Source: Nitrospirota bacterium (GTDB lineage Bacteria > Nitrospirota > Nitrospiria > JACQBW01). Taken from it: DNA of 37,036 nucleotides. Location: the NCBI GenBank assembly GCA_016194305.1, contig JACQBW010000010.1, positions 1 through 37,036 on the forward strand, given 5' to 3'. The notes beneath the pieces were generated by a model. That model was not told the origin of the DNA, ran no database searches, and was given only the letters and a program-made list of their open reading frames with translations. Of the stretch, positions 17,211-25,335 are shown one piece after another (within the stretch, counting starts at the first letter, position 1; the number at the start of each line of letters is the position of its first letter). Both the position numbers and the translations under genes were made by a program.

Positions 17211-17924
17211 TTACAACTGGATCTCGCTCAGAAGGCGGCCCTGTTTCGCTTCAAGCAGATATTCAAGATAGAGCATCTGTGTCCGAACCATCAACATATA
17301 CGCAAACAGGAGATAGAGGCCGATTGACATGCAAATTAAAGGGATCAGAATAGGGGTGGCAATGCTGACACCACGACTGGAAATGGAGAGAGGCTGGTGA
17401 AGCGTACGCCACCATTCAACGGAAAAATGGACGATGGGAAGGTCGACAAACCCGATGATGGCCAGGACCGCGGAGTAGCGGGCTTCTTTTTCCTTATCAT
17501 CGAGGAATGAGCGAAGCATAATATATCCGATCAAAATAAGGAGGAGGACTGCAAAGGAAACCAGTCGTGGATCCCAGGTCCACCAGGTGTTCCAGGTGGG
17601 TTTCGCCCAGATTGAGCCCGTAATCAGGGCCACCGTGGTAAAGAGGATTCCGATACCCGCCGAGGCATGACAGAGATTGTCGATCACCGGATCCCTTTTC
17701 CATAAATACCAGAGGCTTCCAAAAAAGAGCACCGTATAGGCGAGCATGGCCCCCTCTGCAAAGGGGACATGAATGTACATAATACGGACGACCTCTCCCT
17801 GGTAGTAGTCTGAAGGGGAAACGACAAGCGCCTGATAAAGTCCGACGGCCAGAAACAGGCCGGCCATCAGAGCGATCCAGTTTTGTACTTTTCTCAATCT
17901 TCCGATAAAGCGTGATGCAAGCAT
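17211..17924 (-). CDS. ccmC: Heme export/handling protein CcmC
   Basis: About 237 residues with six spans and the WWD motif (TWNTWWTWDPRLVSF) that presents heme to CcmE. Conserved histidines flank it: YIHVPFAEGAM before it and IVHFSVEWWRTLHQ after it. I prefer ATG 17924 with AGGAG upstream. A longer reading from a TTG at 17960 would run back into ccmB and adds no conserved sequence. The gap to the upstream ccmB stop is 13 bases. Confidence 0.93.
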   Translation of the reverse strand: MLASRFIGRLRKVQNWIALMAGLFLAVGLYQALVVSPSDYYQGEVVRIMYIHVPFAEGAMLAYTVLFFGSLWYLWKRDPVIDNLCHASAGIGILFTTVALITGSIWAKPTWNTWWTWDPRLVSFAVLLLILIGYIMLRSFLDDKEKEARYSAVLAIIGFVDLPIVHFSVEWWRTLHQPLSISSRGVSIATPILIPLICMSIGLYLLFAYMLMVRTQMLYLEYLLEAKQGRLLSEIQL

Positions 17925-17937
17925 CTTGGAAAATCTC

Positions 17938-18615
17938 CTAATAATCCAGTATGAATTCAAAAACCCAAAAAGAAACGATCATAAAGATCAGATCAAATAC
18001 GGCCAGCAATTCCAGCCACTGCAGGTACAAATAGAGGGGATCCCCATTAAGCGCTCCCCGCGTTGATTCAACCGCACCGATAAAAACCGGTACAGCAAGA
18101 GGAAGAAGAAGGATGGGAAACATGACCTCTCGTGCCCGTATCTGTACTGTCAGGGCTGAGAAAAGGGTTCCGAGCGCGGATAAACCCATTGTCGCAACTA
18201 AAAATATTAACAGAATAATGGGGAGTTTATCAAGTATATCTAGATTAAAGAAAAGGATGAAAAGGGGAAACAAGATGATTTCCGCCAGAAGCAGGAAGAG
18301 AATATTTCCAAATAATTTCCCGAGATAGATGGCTCCCTTTGAGACCGGTGCCATCTGGAGGTATTCCATGCAGTCATTCTGAACTTCAGGCAGAAACGAT
18401 TTCCCGAGTCCGATTATTCCGGTAAACCCGAATGCCACCCAGATGATTCCAGGCATGAGTTCTTTCGTGGCCGCCTGATCCATTGAAAAGCTGAAACTGA
18501 AAATGAGAATGACGGCCAGTGCGAAAAAAAACATGGAGGAGACGTTTTCCCGGTTTCGGATTTCACTCACCAGATCTTTCCAGACGATCCATTGAATTAC
18601 CTTAAAAAATTGCAT
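17938..18615 (-). CDS. ccmB: Heme exporter membrane subunit CcmB
   Basis: This 225-residue ABC-type permease has six spans. Family features include the opening IVWKDLVSEIRNRENVSSM and a conserved LYLGKLFGN-type segment (GAIYLGKLFGNILF). The segment LGTLFSALTVQIRAREVMFPILLLPLAVP is CcmB-specific (shown here in part). It works with CcmA in release of holo-CcmE from CcmC. GGAGG is three bases before the ATG, and the gene overlaps the end of ccmA by 14 bases. Confidence 0.93.
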   Translation of the reverse strand: MQFFKVIQWIVWKDLVSEIRNRENVSSMFFFALAVILIFSFSFSMDQAATKELMPGIIWVAFGFTGIIGLGKSFLPEVQNDCMEYLQMAPVSKGAIYLGKLFGNILFLLLAEIILFPLFILFFNLDILDKLPIILLIFLVATMGLSALGTLFSALTVQIRAREVMFPILLLPLAVPVFIGAVESTRGALNGDPLYLYLQWLELLAVFDLIFMIVSFWVFEFILDY

Positions 18616-19276
18616 GTTCCTCCAGAAGGCTCTTGACAGAAATTTCTTTCAAATTTCCGTTAATCAAGACGCCCGCCTGATGTGCCACCTCGGCTGTTTT
18701 AATTCTTTCATGCGTTGTCATGAGGATGGTCATGCCTTCACGGTTAAAATCCCGGATGCATTGATTCAAGGTCTCGACGCCCCGCTCATCGAGAGAAGAA
18801 TACCCTTCGTCCAATAAGAGAACTTTGGGGCGAATGAGTATGGCTCTCGCAATGGAAAGTCTCTTCTTCATCCCCGCAGAGAGGAAGCGGCTTTTAAGCT
18901 TTGCAAACGGACCGATCCCGACCCGATCCAGCGCGGTTTTTATTTCGAGCCGGGAAGGAGAGATTCCTCTGATTTCAAGAGCAAACTGAACATTTTCCTC
19001 CGTAGTCAAATCATCATAGAGGTAGGAGCCGTGTCCGATGAGAAAGATCTGCTCCCGGACCTTCATTTTTTCGGACAGGCCCTGAAACCCCTGGATTTTG
19101 AAATTTCCCGAGGTGGGACGGATCAGGGTCGCAAGAATTCTGAGCAGAGTTGATTTTCCGGCACCATTTGGACCGAACAGGGCATAACAGCTCCCTTCCC
19201 GGATCTCAAATGAGACGCCCCGCAACACCTGATGGTGCTGGTAAGATTTGATGAGCTGATCTCCGGAAATAGACAT
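18602..19276 (-). CDS. ccmA: Heme exporter ATPase CcmA
   Basis: This 224-residue ABC ATPase has Walker A GPNGAGKST near residue 34, signature LSAGMKKRLSIARAI and Walker B VLLLDEGYSSLD. The signature LSAGMKKR deviates from LSGGQ, as is common in CcmA-type and export ATPases. It powers release of heme-loaded CcmE. It overlaps ccmB by 14 bases and begins 26 bases after gmd; no strong ribosome-binding site is visible. Confidence 0.9.
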   Translation of the reverse strand: MSISGDQLIKSYQHHQVLRGVSFEIREGSCYALFGPNGAGKSTLLRILATLIRPTSGNFKIQGFQGLSEKMKVREQIFLIGHGSYLYDDLTTEENVQFALEIRGISPSRLEIKTALDRVGIGPFAKLKSRFLSAGMKKRLSIARAILIRPKVLLLDEGYSSLDERGVETLNQCIRDFNREGMTILMTTHERIKTAEVAHQAGVLINGNLKEISVKSLLEEHAIF

Positions 19277-19302
19277 AGGGGAATAAAGGGAGAGGCTAGA
19301 AA

Positions 19303-20286
<984 letters not shown>

Positions 20287-20374
20287 TTAGGTTATTCCGC
20301 TCAATAAAAAAAATTAGAATACCATTGTTTTCCCGATATTCAAAATACTTTTGAAATTCAACTACCTTTCCCTG

Positions 20375-20599
20375 TTATGTGTCGTCACGGGACGGGTCAT
20401 CCGGTTTATTCGATCCCCGGTTTGGGGGAGACGTGGGCCCTAAGGCGAGGGAAATGAGAATGAGAGAACCGATAAAGAGCAAAAACGCGAGGGGAATGAG
20501 ATAAAATGAAAAGCTGAGGGTTATCGCGAGAAAGATTCCCAAAATTCCAAATAGAGCAGCCAGACATCCTAAACAGCCTTTCACTCCAGGCATGGGCAC
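20375..20599 (-). CDS. Small membrane protein, unknown
   Basis: An unrecognised 74-residue protein with two hydrophobic segments (about 11-30 and 33-53) and a polar, charged tail (PNRGSNKPDDPSRDDT). It starts at GTG 20599 or ATG 20593; neither has a clear ribosome-binding site. An overlapping reading in another frame is less protein-like. It lies 109 bases upstream of gmd and about 75 bases downstream of the zinc-finger gene, all on the same strand. Confidence 0.45.
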   Translation of the reverse strand: MPMPGVKGCLGCLAALFGILGIFLAITLSFSFYLIPLAFLLFIGSLILISLALGPTSPPNRGSNKPDDPSRDDT

Positions 20600-20674
20600 G
20601 TCTCATGATACTTAACGGGGCGTCAGATTTTTTTAACAGAAGGGAAGAGAGAGGAGCCGGAGGAGAAAACGTGG

Positions 20675-21049
20675 CTATTTTCTAATTTTTTCTTCTTGTT
20701 CCTGACGGGTCTTGCATTCAATACAAAGGGTGGTGACAGGACGGGCGAGCAATCTCTTGGTTGAAATTTCCTCGCCGCAGCTTTCACATATTCCAAAGTT
20801 CCCCGCGGAGATTCTTTCCAGCGCCTCGTCAATTTTCTTAAGCAGTTTCTGTTCTCTCTCCTTGATTCTGAGAAGAAAATTCTGATCTGCCACTGCCGTG
20901 GCCTGGTCCCCCAAATCAGAGTAATTCTCGCTTCCCGGATTCAAGCCCCCCCCTAATATCACGCCCGCTTCGGCCAAAAGAGCGCTTTTTTGTCTCTCGA
21001 GCTCTTTTTTGATTTCTTCAAACTTATTTTTCTTAGGTTTTTGTGTCAT
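20675..21049 (-). CDS. DksA/TraR family zinc-finger protein
   Basis: About 124 residues from ATG 21049, where GAGG stands nine bases upstream (a longer TTG reading from 21070 adds seven residues). A coiled-coil region (KKNKFEEIKKELERQKSALL through LRIKEREQKLLKKIDEALER) precedes a C4 zinc finger, CESCGEE...CIEC, with spacing CX2C-X17-CX2C. ISAGNFGICESCGEEIS is the DksA/TraR signature. Such proteins act in the RNA polymerase secondary channel or as small stress regulators. It is probably a single-gene or short unit with the small membrane gene. Confidence 0.88.
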   Translation of the reverse strand: MTQKPKKNKFEEIKKELERQKSALLAEAGVILGGGLNPGSENYSDLGDQATAVADQNFLLRIKEREQKLLKKIDEALERISAGNFGICESCGEEISTKRLLARPVTTLCIECKTRQEQEEKIRK

Positions 21050-21212
21050 AAAATCAGCCTCGACTGTCAATTAGGTATGCCATTTTATCCACAATTCACG
21101 TGGCATGATCGTATTCGTCCGGAATGGATTCTCAATGTCAAATTACCATACAACTCATTGATTTTTAACACGAATTAGGAAAAAACACCGTGAGTTCCGA
21201 AGATGTCGAAAT

Positions 21213-22367
21213 TTGAATTCTTCGGAATATATCAAAGTTTATAGCCAGAGTCAAATTAAAAGGAGATTCTGGAAATTCCGGTTCATTGACTCTATTGGAG
21301 GGGTAGTCTATCATTTAAAGATGGAAATGAAAATGAACAAAGAGAACCCTTTTTCAGGGAAATTGGTGACTTTTATCGTTGGAAAATCGGATCTTAATCT
21401 TGAAACGAGCCAAACCAGCGAAAGCAAATCGATTCGAAGAGCACCCAATTATCCTGATGTCATTCCGAAACAGAAGGGAATCAAAGTCTGGAACGAAAAG
21501 ATCGATCAACGGGAAGCGCAATTCCTGGTCAAAGCGTATCTTCCGAATATCATCATTGTGGAAGGGACGGTTTTGGTCAACGACTTTCTTTCCCCTGTAG
21601 TTTTTGAAATGAAAAGGACACTTCTCGGGTCTTGCCGAAAGGTCTTGGCGGAATTTCGCTGCCTTCCTGATTTTGACGAAGAATACAGCGTTTACTGTGT
21701 TTCAAACTATTCGGGAGCAAGAGAAAAATTTATCGAGACCTATGGCGAAGCAATTGCCAGCCTCCTCAAAAATGAAAGAAATCCGCTGGACGAGGAAGAA
21801 ATCAGGCAGACCCTTCAAAGTCAAATCAAGTATGGTGTGGACGATTTGACCATTGTCGATTGGGATGGCGCTTTTCTCATGGATATGAAGGAAGACTTTG
21901 AACCCAATATCGAATTATTTGAAATCGCGAATTACCAGCTACTCAAATCCAGAATATTGGATGACGAACTGGACAGCCGGTTAAAAATCACCGCTTCCTT
22001 TCTAAGCGGAGAAAAAAATGGATTCCTGTTCGGATCCAAGTTGTTAAAACGACTCCTGCGTGAAATCATCCAGATTCGAACCACTTCGATTCTGGAGTCT
22101 GCGTCAATTGAACAGAATATCAAGCTGATCGGAGATTGGTATTCAGCCCGACTCTATCATTTGATCTCCAAGAAATTTCATCTTGAGGATTGGGGGAAAA
22201 ACATCAACGAAAAACTGGATATCCTGGAAGATGTCTACGTTATGGCTTCCGACAATTTTTCAATCTCTTTTAGAACAACTCTGGAATTCATCCTTATCGC
22301 GGGATGGTTTGTCCTTTTAATGGGATGGTTCTTTCTATTTTATCTTGACTTGAAAAAAGGAGGATAA
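21213..22367 (+). CDS. Unrecognised protein with C-terminal membrane helix
   Basis: I do not recognise this 384-residue protein with confidence. The chain is mixed and charged, with conserved-looking acidic segments (DDLTIVDWDGAFLMDMKEDF; IANYQLLKSRILDDELDSRL). A helical part (GDWYSARLYHLISKKFHLED, then INEKLDILEDVYVMASDNF) precedes one strongly hydrophobic helix (about 359-378) followed by LKKGG. That tail-anchored architecture, with a long helix then one span, resembles the RMD1/YagE (DUF155) family; this is a weak similarity judged by eye. The frame opens at TTG 21213 with no good ribosome-binding site; ATG 21321 is an alternative that would drop 36 residues. maf follows after four bases, so they are co-transcribed. 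Confidence 0.7.
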   Translation: MNSSEYIKVYSQSQIKRRFWKFRFIDSIGGVVYHLKMEMKMNKENPFSGKLVTFIVGKSDLNLETSQTSESKSIRRAPNYPDVIPKQKGIKVWNEKIDQREAQFLVKAYLPNIIIVEGTVLVNDFLSPVVFEMKRTLLGSCRKVLAEFRCLPDFDEEYSVYCVSNYSGAREKFIETYGEAIASLLKNERNPLDEEEIRQTLQSQIKYGVDDLTIVDWDGAFLMDMKEDFEPNIELFEIANYQLLKSRILDDELDSRLKITASFLSGEKNGFLFGSKLLKRLLREIIQIRTTSILESASIEQNIKLIGDWYSARLYHLISKKFHLEDWGKNINEKLDILEDVYVMASDNFSISFRTTLEFILIAGWFVLLMGWFFLFYLDLKKGG

Positions 22368-22371
22368 ATTC

Positions 22372-22959
22372 ATTAAGAAACTTATCCTCGCCTCTTCTTC
22401 TCCCCGTAGAAAAGATCTGCTCTCCCGGTTCGGTCTCCCATTTGAAATTATTCCTTCTGACGTGTCAGAAAAGGAATGGGAAGGCGAAGACCATGAATCG
22501 TATGTTCGGAGAATTGCGCAATTGAAGGCGGATCACGTGGCGAGTCGGAAAAAGGAAGCGTGGGTCATCGGTGCGGATACCATTGTCGTGGTCGGAGAAG
22601 TCAAGATGGGGAAGCCGGCGACCGGAGGAGAGGCCCGAAAGATGCTGCAGCTCCTTTCAGGGAAAAAGCATGTCGTGATGACCGGCGTTGCATTGATCTG
22701 TGCAAATCAGCACTATTGTGAGTCTGTAGTTGAAAAAACAGAAGTCTGGTTTAAGACGATTACCCCATCTGAGATCGAGCAGTACATTTCGACCCCGGAG
22801 CCTTATGATAAAGCCGGAAGCTATGGGATTCAGGGCAAAGGAGCGACCTTTGTCGACCGGATTGAAGGCGAAGTTTCGAATGTCATGGGCCTTCCGCTTC
22901 GTCGAATCAAAATCCTGCTTGAAAATTCGGGGATCCTTAATGTTTCCCATAAAAATTAA
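22372..22959 (+). CDS. maf: Maf-type nucleotide pyrophosphatase with ATT start
   Basis: Maf/HAM1-fold nucleoside triphosphate pyrophosphatase, best matching the dTTP/UTP (YhdE-like) class. From ATT 22372 the protein has 195 residues, the normal family length. It opens with the conserved KKLILASSSPRRKDLLSRFG, followed by WVIGADTIVVV (catalytic Asp), GKPATGGEARKML and SGKKHVVMTGV. The C-terminal signature DKAGSYGIQGKGATFVDRIE ends with NVMGLPL. No ATG, GTG or TTG lies in frame between the stop at 22351 and the conserved N-terminus, and AAGGAGG stands eight bases before the ATT, so ATT is the likely start. The first ATG in frame (22462) would delete the LASSSPRR motif. It lies four bases after the upstream gene. 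Confidence 0.88.
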   Translation: MKKLILASSSPRRKDLLSRFGLPFEIIPSDVSEKEWEGEDHESYVRRIAQLKADHVASRKKEAWVIGADTIVVVGEVKMGKPATGGEARKMLQLLSGKKHVVMTGVALICANQHYCESVVEKTEVWFKTITPSEIEQYISTPEPYDKAGSYGIQGKGATFVDRIEGEVSNVMGLPLRRIKILLENSGILNVSHKN

Positions 22960-22988
22960 CCCTGGTTAATACAAAGGAGTTCACAGCG

Positions 22989-23390
22989 ATGAAAGCAACT
23001 TTATTTGGTCTCATTTCGTTTGCGTTTATCCTGCTCATGGCATGCAGTTCGAAAGAGAATCAGGCGGAATCTCCGGCAGCGGTTGGTTTGAAGGTGATCG
23101 GTGAGACGCCGTCCGGGCTTCTCAAAGGTGAAACGCTCTTTCTAAGCCGTTGTTCGGGCTGCCATGGCGAGAAAGGAAGGGGAACCGAAAGAGGCCCGAC
23201 ATTCATTTCCCCGATCTATCATCCGGACCACCATGGCGATGACTCCTTTATTTTAGCCGCACGAAACGGAGCCAGGGCACATCATTGGCAATTTGGAGAC
23301 ATGCCACCGATTCCCGGCATAAGAGAGGATGACATGAAGGAAATTATTGCGTATATACGCTGGCTCCAGAAAGAAAATAAGGTTTATTGA
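22989..23390 (+). CDS. Monoheme cytochrome c lipoprotein
   Basis: A 133-residue class I-type cytochrome c. The signal peptide ends in the lipobox LLMAC (Cys19), which predicts a membrane-anchored lipoprotein. The heme site CSGCH is at residues 55-59, the sixth-ligand methionine probably lies in GDMPPIPGI, and the final helix is DDMKEIIAYIRWLQKE. It would be a small electron carrier on the periplasmic face. AAGGAG is nine bases before ATG. Its stop codon TGA forms the left edge of a palindromic repeat. It depends on the Ccm system encoded at 10516-19276. Confidence 0.93.
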   Translation: MKATLFGLISFAFILLMACSSKENQAESPAAVGLKVIGETPSGLLKGETLFLSRCSGCHGEKGRGTERGPTFISPIYHPDHHGDDSFILAARNGARAHHWQFGDMPPIPGIREDDMKEIIAYIRWLQKENKVY

Positions 23391-23513
23391 TCGGCAAAAC
23401 GGGAAAGGGTGCCTGCTGTGTTCTCGAGTCTCGACTTCGTCAACGTATATCCCTATACGCCTCCGTCGTCTCGATTCTGCGGCCTGGCATGAACCCTTTC
23501 TCGTTATGCCGAT
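23390..23513. repeat. Palindromic intergenic element, copy 1 (about 124 bp)
   Basis: Imperfect terminal inverted repeats (ATCGGCAAAACGGGAAAGGG at the left, matched by CCCTTTCTCGTTATGCCGAT at the right) enclose an inner palindrome centred on CGTATATCCCTATACG. The whole can fold into one long hairpin. The element starts on the last base of the cytochrome stop codon. A shorter second copy follows, and a related element of almost equal length lies at 34676-34798. Confidence 0.85.
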
Positions 23514-23523
23514 TCCCCTGAGT

Positions 23524-23606
23524 GGGAAAGGGTGCCTGCTGTGTTCTCGAATCTCGACTTCGTCAACGTATATCCCTATACCCCTCCGTCGTCTCGATTC
23601 TGCGGC
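23524..23606. repeat. Palindromic intergenic element, copy 2 (partial)
   Basis: This segment is a direct repeat of 23401-23483 with two differences over 83 bases (G/A and G/C), at an offset of 123 bases. It retains the left part and core of the element, but the right terminal arm is not recognisable. The open reading frames through both copies are by-products of the repeat. Confidence 0.92.
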
Positions 23607-23656
23607 ACGACATGTTCCTCATTTTGGTCCATAAGAAAATAAATAGGAAAAAGAGG

Positions 23657-23703
23657 TTGTCAGGAGCGATGTTTTATGATAAATTGAGAATAGCTATCAA
23701 TTT
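23657..23703 (+). promoter_or_regulatory. Promoter with overlapping Fur-box-like operator
   Basis: TTGTCA (23657-23662), a 17-base spacer and TAAATT (23680-23685) form a plausible sigma-70 promoter. It overlaps the inverted repeat AAATTGA...TCAATTT (23681-23703), inside which TGAGAATAGCTATCA (23685-23699) matches the 7-1-7 Fur consensus TGATAAT-N-ATTATCA at 11 of 14 positions. The position over the -10 and start site suits repression of the fur operon by its own product. Confidence 0.65.
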
Positions 23704-23729
23704 CAATTTACGATTTTGTGCCGGATGCT

Positions 23730-24194
23730 ATGGAAAAAGAAGCTGAAATCCTAAAAAAACATATTCAGGTTCATCAACTCAAGTTGACGCGCCAGCGCCA
23801 GGTCATCCTGGACACATTCCTTACCTTGCCACGACATGTTTCGGCGGAAGAGCTTTATGAAGCGAGCACCCGGAAGAACCGGTCGATCGGATTGGCGACG
23901 GTTTATCGGACGCTCCACCTCCTCTGTCAGGCTGGGATTGTTCAGGAGAGAGAGTTTGGAGACGGCCAGGCACGCTATGAGATCGTTTCAAATCATAGTC
24001 ATCATGATCACCTGGTCTGTTTGAGTTGCGGACGGATTATTGAGTTTGAAAACATGGATATTGAAAATTTGCAGGAACAGGTGGCCAAAGAACATTCGTT
24101 TATCATCCAACGGCATAAATTGGAGTTGTATGGATATTGCAAGACGTGTCACAGATCAACAGCGCATGGAAAAAAACTCAGGAAAAATAAATGA
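23730..24194 (+). CDS. fur: Fur family transcriptional regulator
   Basis: This 154-residue winged-helix metalloregulator has its N-terminal DNA-binding domain (QLKLTRQRQVILDTF; GLATVYRTLHLLCQAGIV) and the hinge metal region NHSHHDHLVCLSCGRIIEFEN. The dimerisation domain ends with two zinc-binding cysteines in GYCKTCH. The structural zinc pairs CXXC and CXXC are both present, as in Fur. PerR or Zur cannot be excluded by sequence, but the downstream FTR1 permease argues for iron. It starts at ATG 23730 (a GTG at 23718 is in frame); no clear ribosome-binding site is seen. Its stop overlaps the next gene (ATGA). Confidence 0.9.
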   Translation: MEKEAEILKKHIQVHQLKLTRQRQVILDTFLTLPRHVSAEELYEASTRKNRSIGLATVYRTLHLLCQAGIVQEREFGDGQARYEIVSNHSHHDHLVCLSCGRIIEFENMDIENLQEQVAKEHSFIIQRHKLELYGYCKTCHRSTAHGKKLRKNK

Positions 24195-24517
24195 AAACCA
24201 GGTTTTATGTTTTCGCACTTTTATTGGTATTTGGCGCGACTCTGGGAGCAGGAGAAACGACGATAAAAACTACAATCCGGAATCAAAGGTTTATACCGGA
24301 TGAGATTCGCATTAAAGCGGAAACAAAAGTCATTTTTCAGATTTCGAACGAGGATAAAGTTCCGGTCGAGTTTGAAAGCAGCGATCTCAACAAGGAGAAA
24401 ATGGTACTGCCTGGCAAAACTTTGGAAATAGCGCTTAAAGGACTCAAACCGGGAATATATGAATTTTTCAGCGACTTTGGACCGCAGGCCTTACGAGGGA
24501 GAATTATCGTCGAATGA
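24191..24517 (+). CDS. Cupredoxin-like periplasmic protein (EfeO cupredoxin-domain type)
   Basis: A 108-residue secreted protein with a signal peptide (about 1-20) and a single cupredoxin-like beta-sandwich: TTIRNQRFIPDEIRIKAETK, VIFQISNEDKVPVEFESSDL, LPGKTLEIALKGLKPGIYEF, RGRIIVE. This is the arrangement of the EfeO N-terminal domain and of small proteins beside FTR1 permeases. It has no histidine or cysteine, so it cannot hold a type 1 copper site; acidic residues (FESSDLNKE) are the likely metal contacts. It probably binds or relays iron to the permease. It overlaps fur and FTR1 by four bases on each side. Confidence 0.8.
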   Translation: MKTRFYVFALLLVFGATLGAGETTIKTTIRNQRFIPDEIRIKAETKVIFQISNEDKVPVEFESSDLNKEKMVLPGKTLEIALKGLKPGIYEFFSDFGPQALRGRIIVE

Positions 24518-25335
24518 TAGGAACATTTATTATCAGTTGGAGAGAGTCGATTGAAGCGGCGCTTCTGGTAGGTATCCTGATGGTTTATTTGAAGAAAATC
24601 GGACAGGAGAAGAGCTTTATTTTTATTTATATGGGCGTAATATTCGGAATCATTGCCAGTCTCCTTTTTGGATATCTTTCTACCCGGCTCAGCTTTTTAT
24701 TCGAAGGGGGAAGAGAAGAAATATTTAGTTCGGTAATTCTTCTGTTTGCGGTGGTGATTCTGACTTACATGGTGATCTGGATGTCGGACCAGGCGAAGCA
24801 CATTAAGGGGAAAATTCATCAGAAAGTTGACGCCGTGATGGAGCAGAAAAAGCTTTGGGCGCTTACCTTTCTGGCTTTTACAGGGGTCTTTCGGGAAGGA
24901 ATCGAAACAGTTCTCTTTTTATGGGGAATTTTTATTCAGAACCAGGGAACAAGTTCTCTCTCCTTGTCTTTGTTGAGCGGAATATCCGGTATTGTGCTGG
25001 CAGTTTTGATGGCCTGGTTCTTTTTCAGAGGATTCGGACACCTCGTGGATATGAAAAAGTTTTTCCAGATTACAGGTGGAGTCCTCCTGTTCATGTCTGC
25101 AGGAATGCTGGTCGCCTCTGTCGGCAAATTGGAGTCCGCCGGATTTATTCCTCCACTTTTGACCCGGATTTGGGATTCCTCGTGGCTGGTGGATGACCGG
25201 ACTCTGGTCGGCCATCTCTTTTCTGGACTTTTTGGGTATCGGGCAAAACCGACCTTAATGGAAATTCTGGTCTATTTCATTTATTTTTCCTCAATCATTT
25301 TCTGGATTCGCCGCCAAAATTTAAGGCGCGCATGA
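24514..25335 (+). CDS. efeU: FTR1 family iron permease (EfeU-like)
   Basis: This 273-residue inner-membrane protein has about seven spans. It carries both REXXE iron-coordination motifs, RESIE at 10-14 and REGIE at 127-131, each within a hydrophobic helix (SWRESIEAALLVG, GVFREGIETVLFLWG). The family moves iron (Fe3+ in the yeast/EfeU model) across the membrane. The usual partners EfeO (M75 part) and the EfeB peroxidase are missing; a short cupredoxin and an outer-membrane protein stand in their place. It has four-base overlaps on both sides. Confidence 0.92.
   Translation: MIGTFIISWRESIEAALLVGILMVYLKKIGQEKSFIFIYMGVIFGIIASLLFGYLSTRLSFLFEGGREEIFSSVILLFAVVILTYMVIWMSDQAKHIKGKIHQKVDAVMEQKKLWALTFLAFTGVFREGIETVLFLWGIFIQNQGTSSLSLSLLSGISGIVLAVLMAWFFFRGFGHLVDMKKFFQITGGVLLFMSAGMLVASVGKLESAGFIPPLLTRIWDSSWLVDDRTLVGHLFSGLFGYRAKPTLMEILVYFIYFSSIIFWIRRQNLRRA

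Noticed and set aside
21085-21093. Perfect DnaA box TTATCCACA upstream of the DksA-like gene
   Set aside because: A single copy with no AT-rich unwinding region or clustered boxes; one chance hit in 37 kb on two strands is not surprising.
21077-21106. Inverted repeat ATGCCA...TGGCAT upstream of the DksA-like gene
   Set aside because: Only six pairs with an 18-base gap; too short to claim an operator.
23347-23634. 95-residue open reading frame through the two repeats (and a 74-residue one next to it)
   Set aside because: Its sequence is just the duplicated palindromic element translated twice, and it begins inside the cytochrome gene; no ribosome-binding site.
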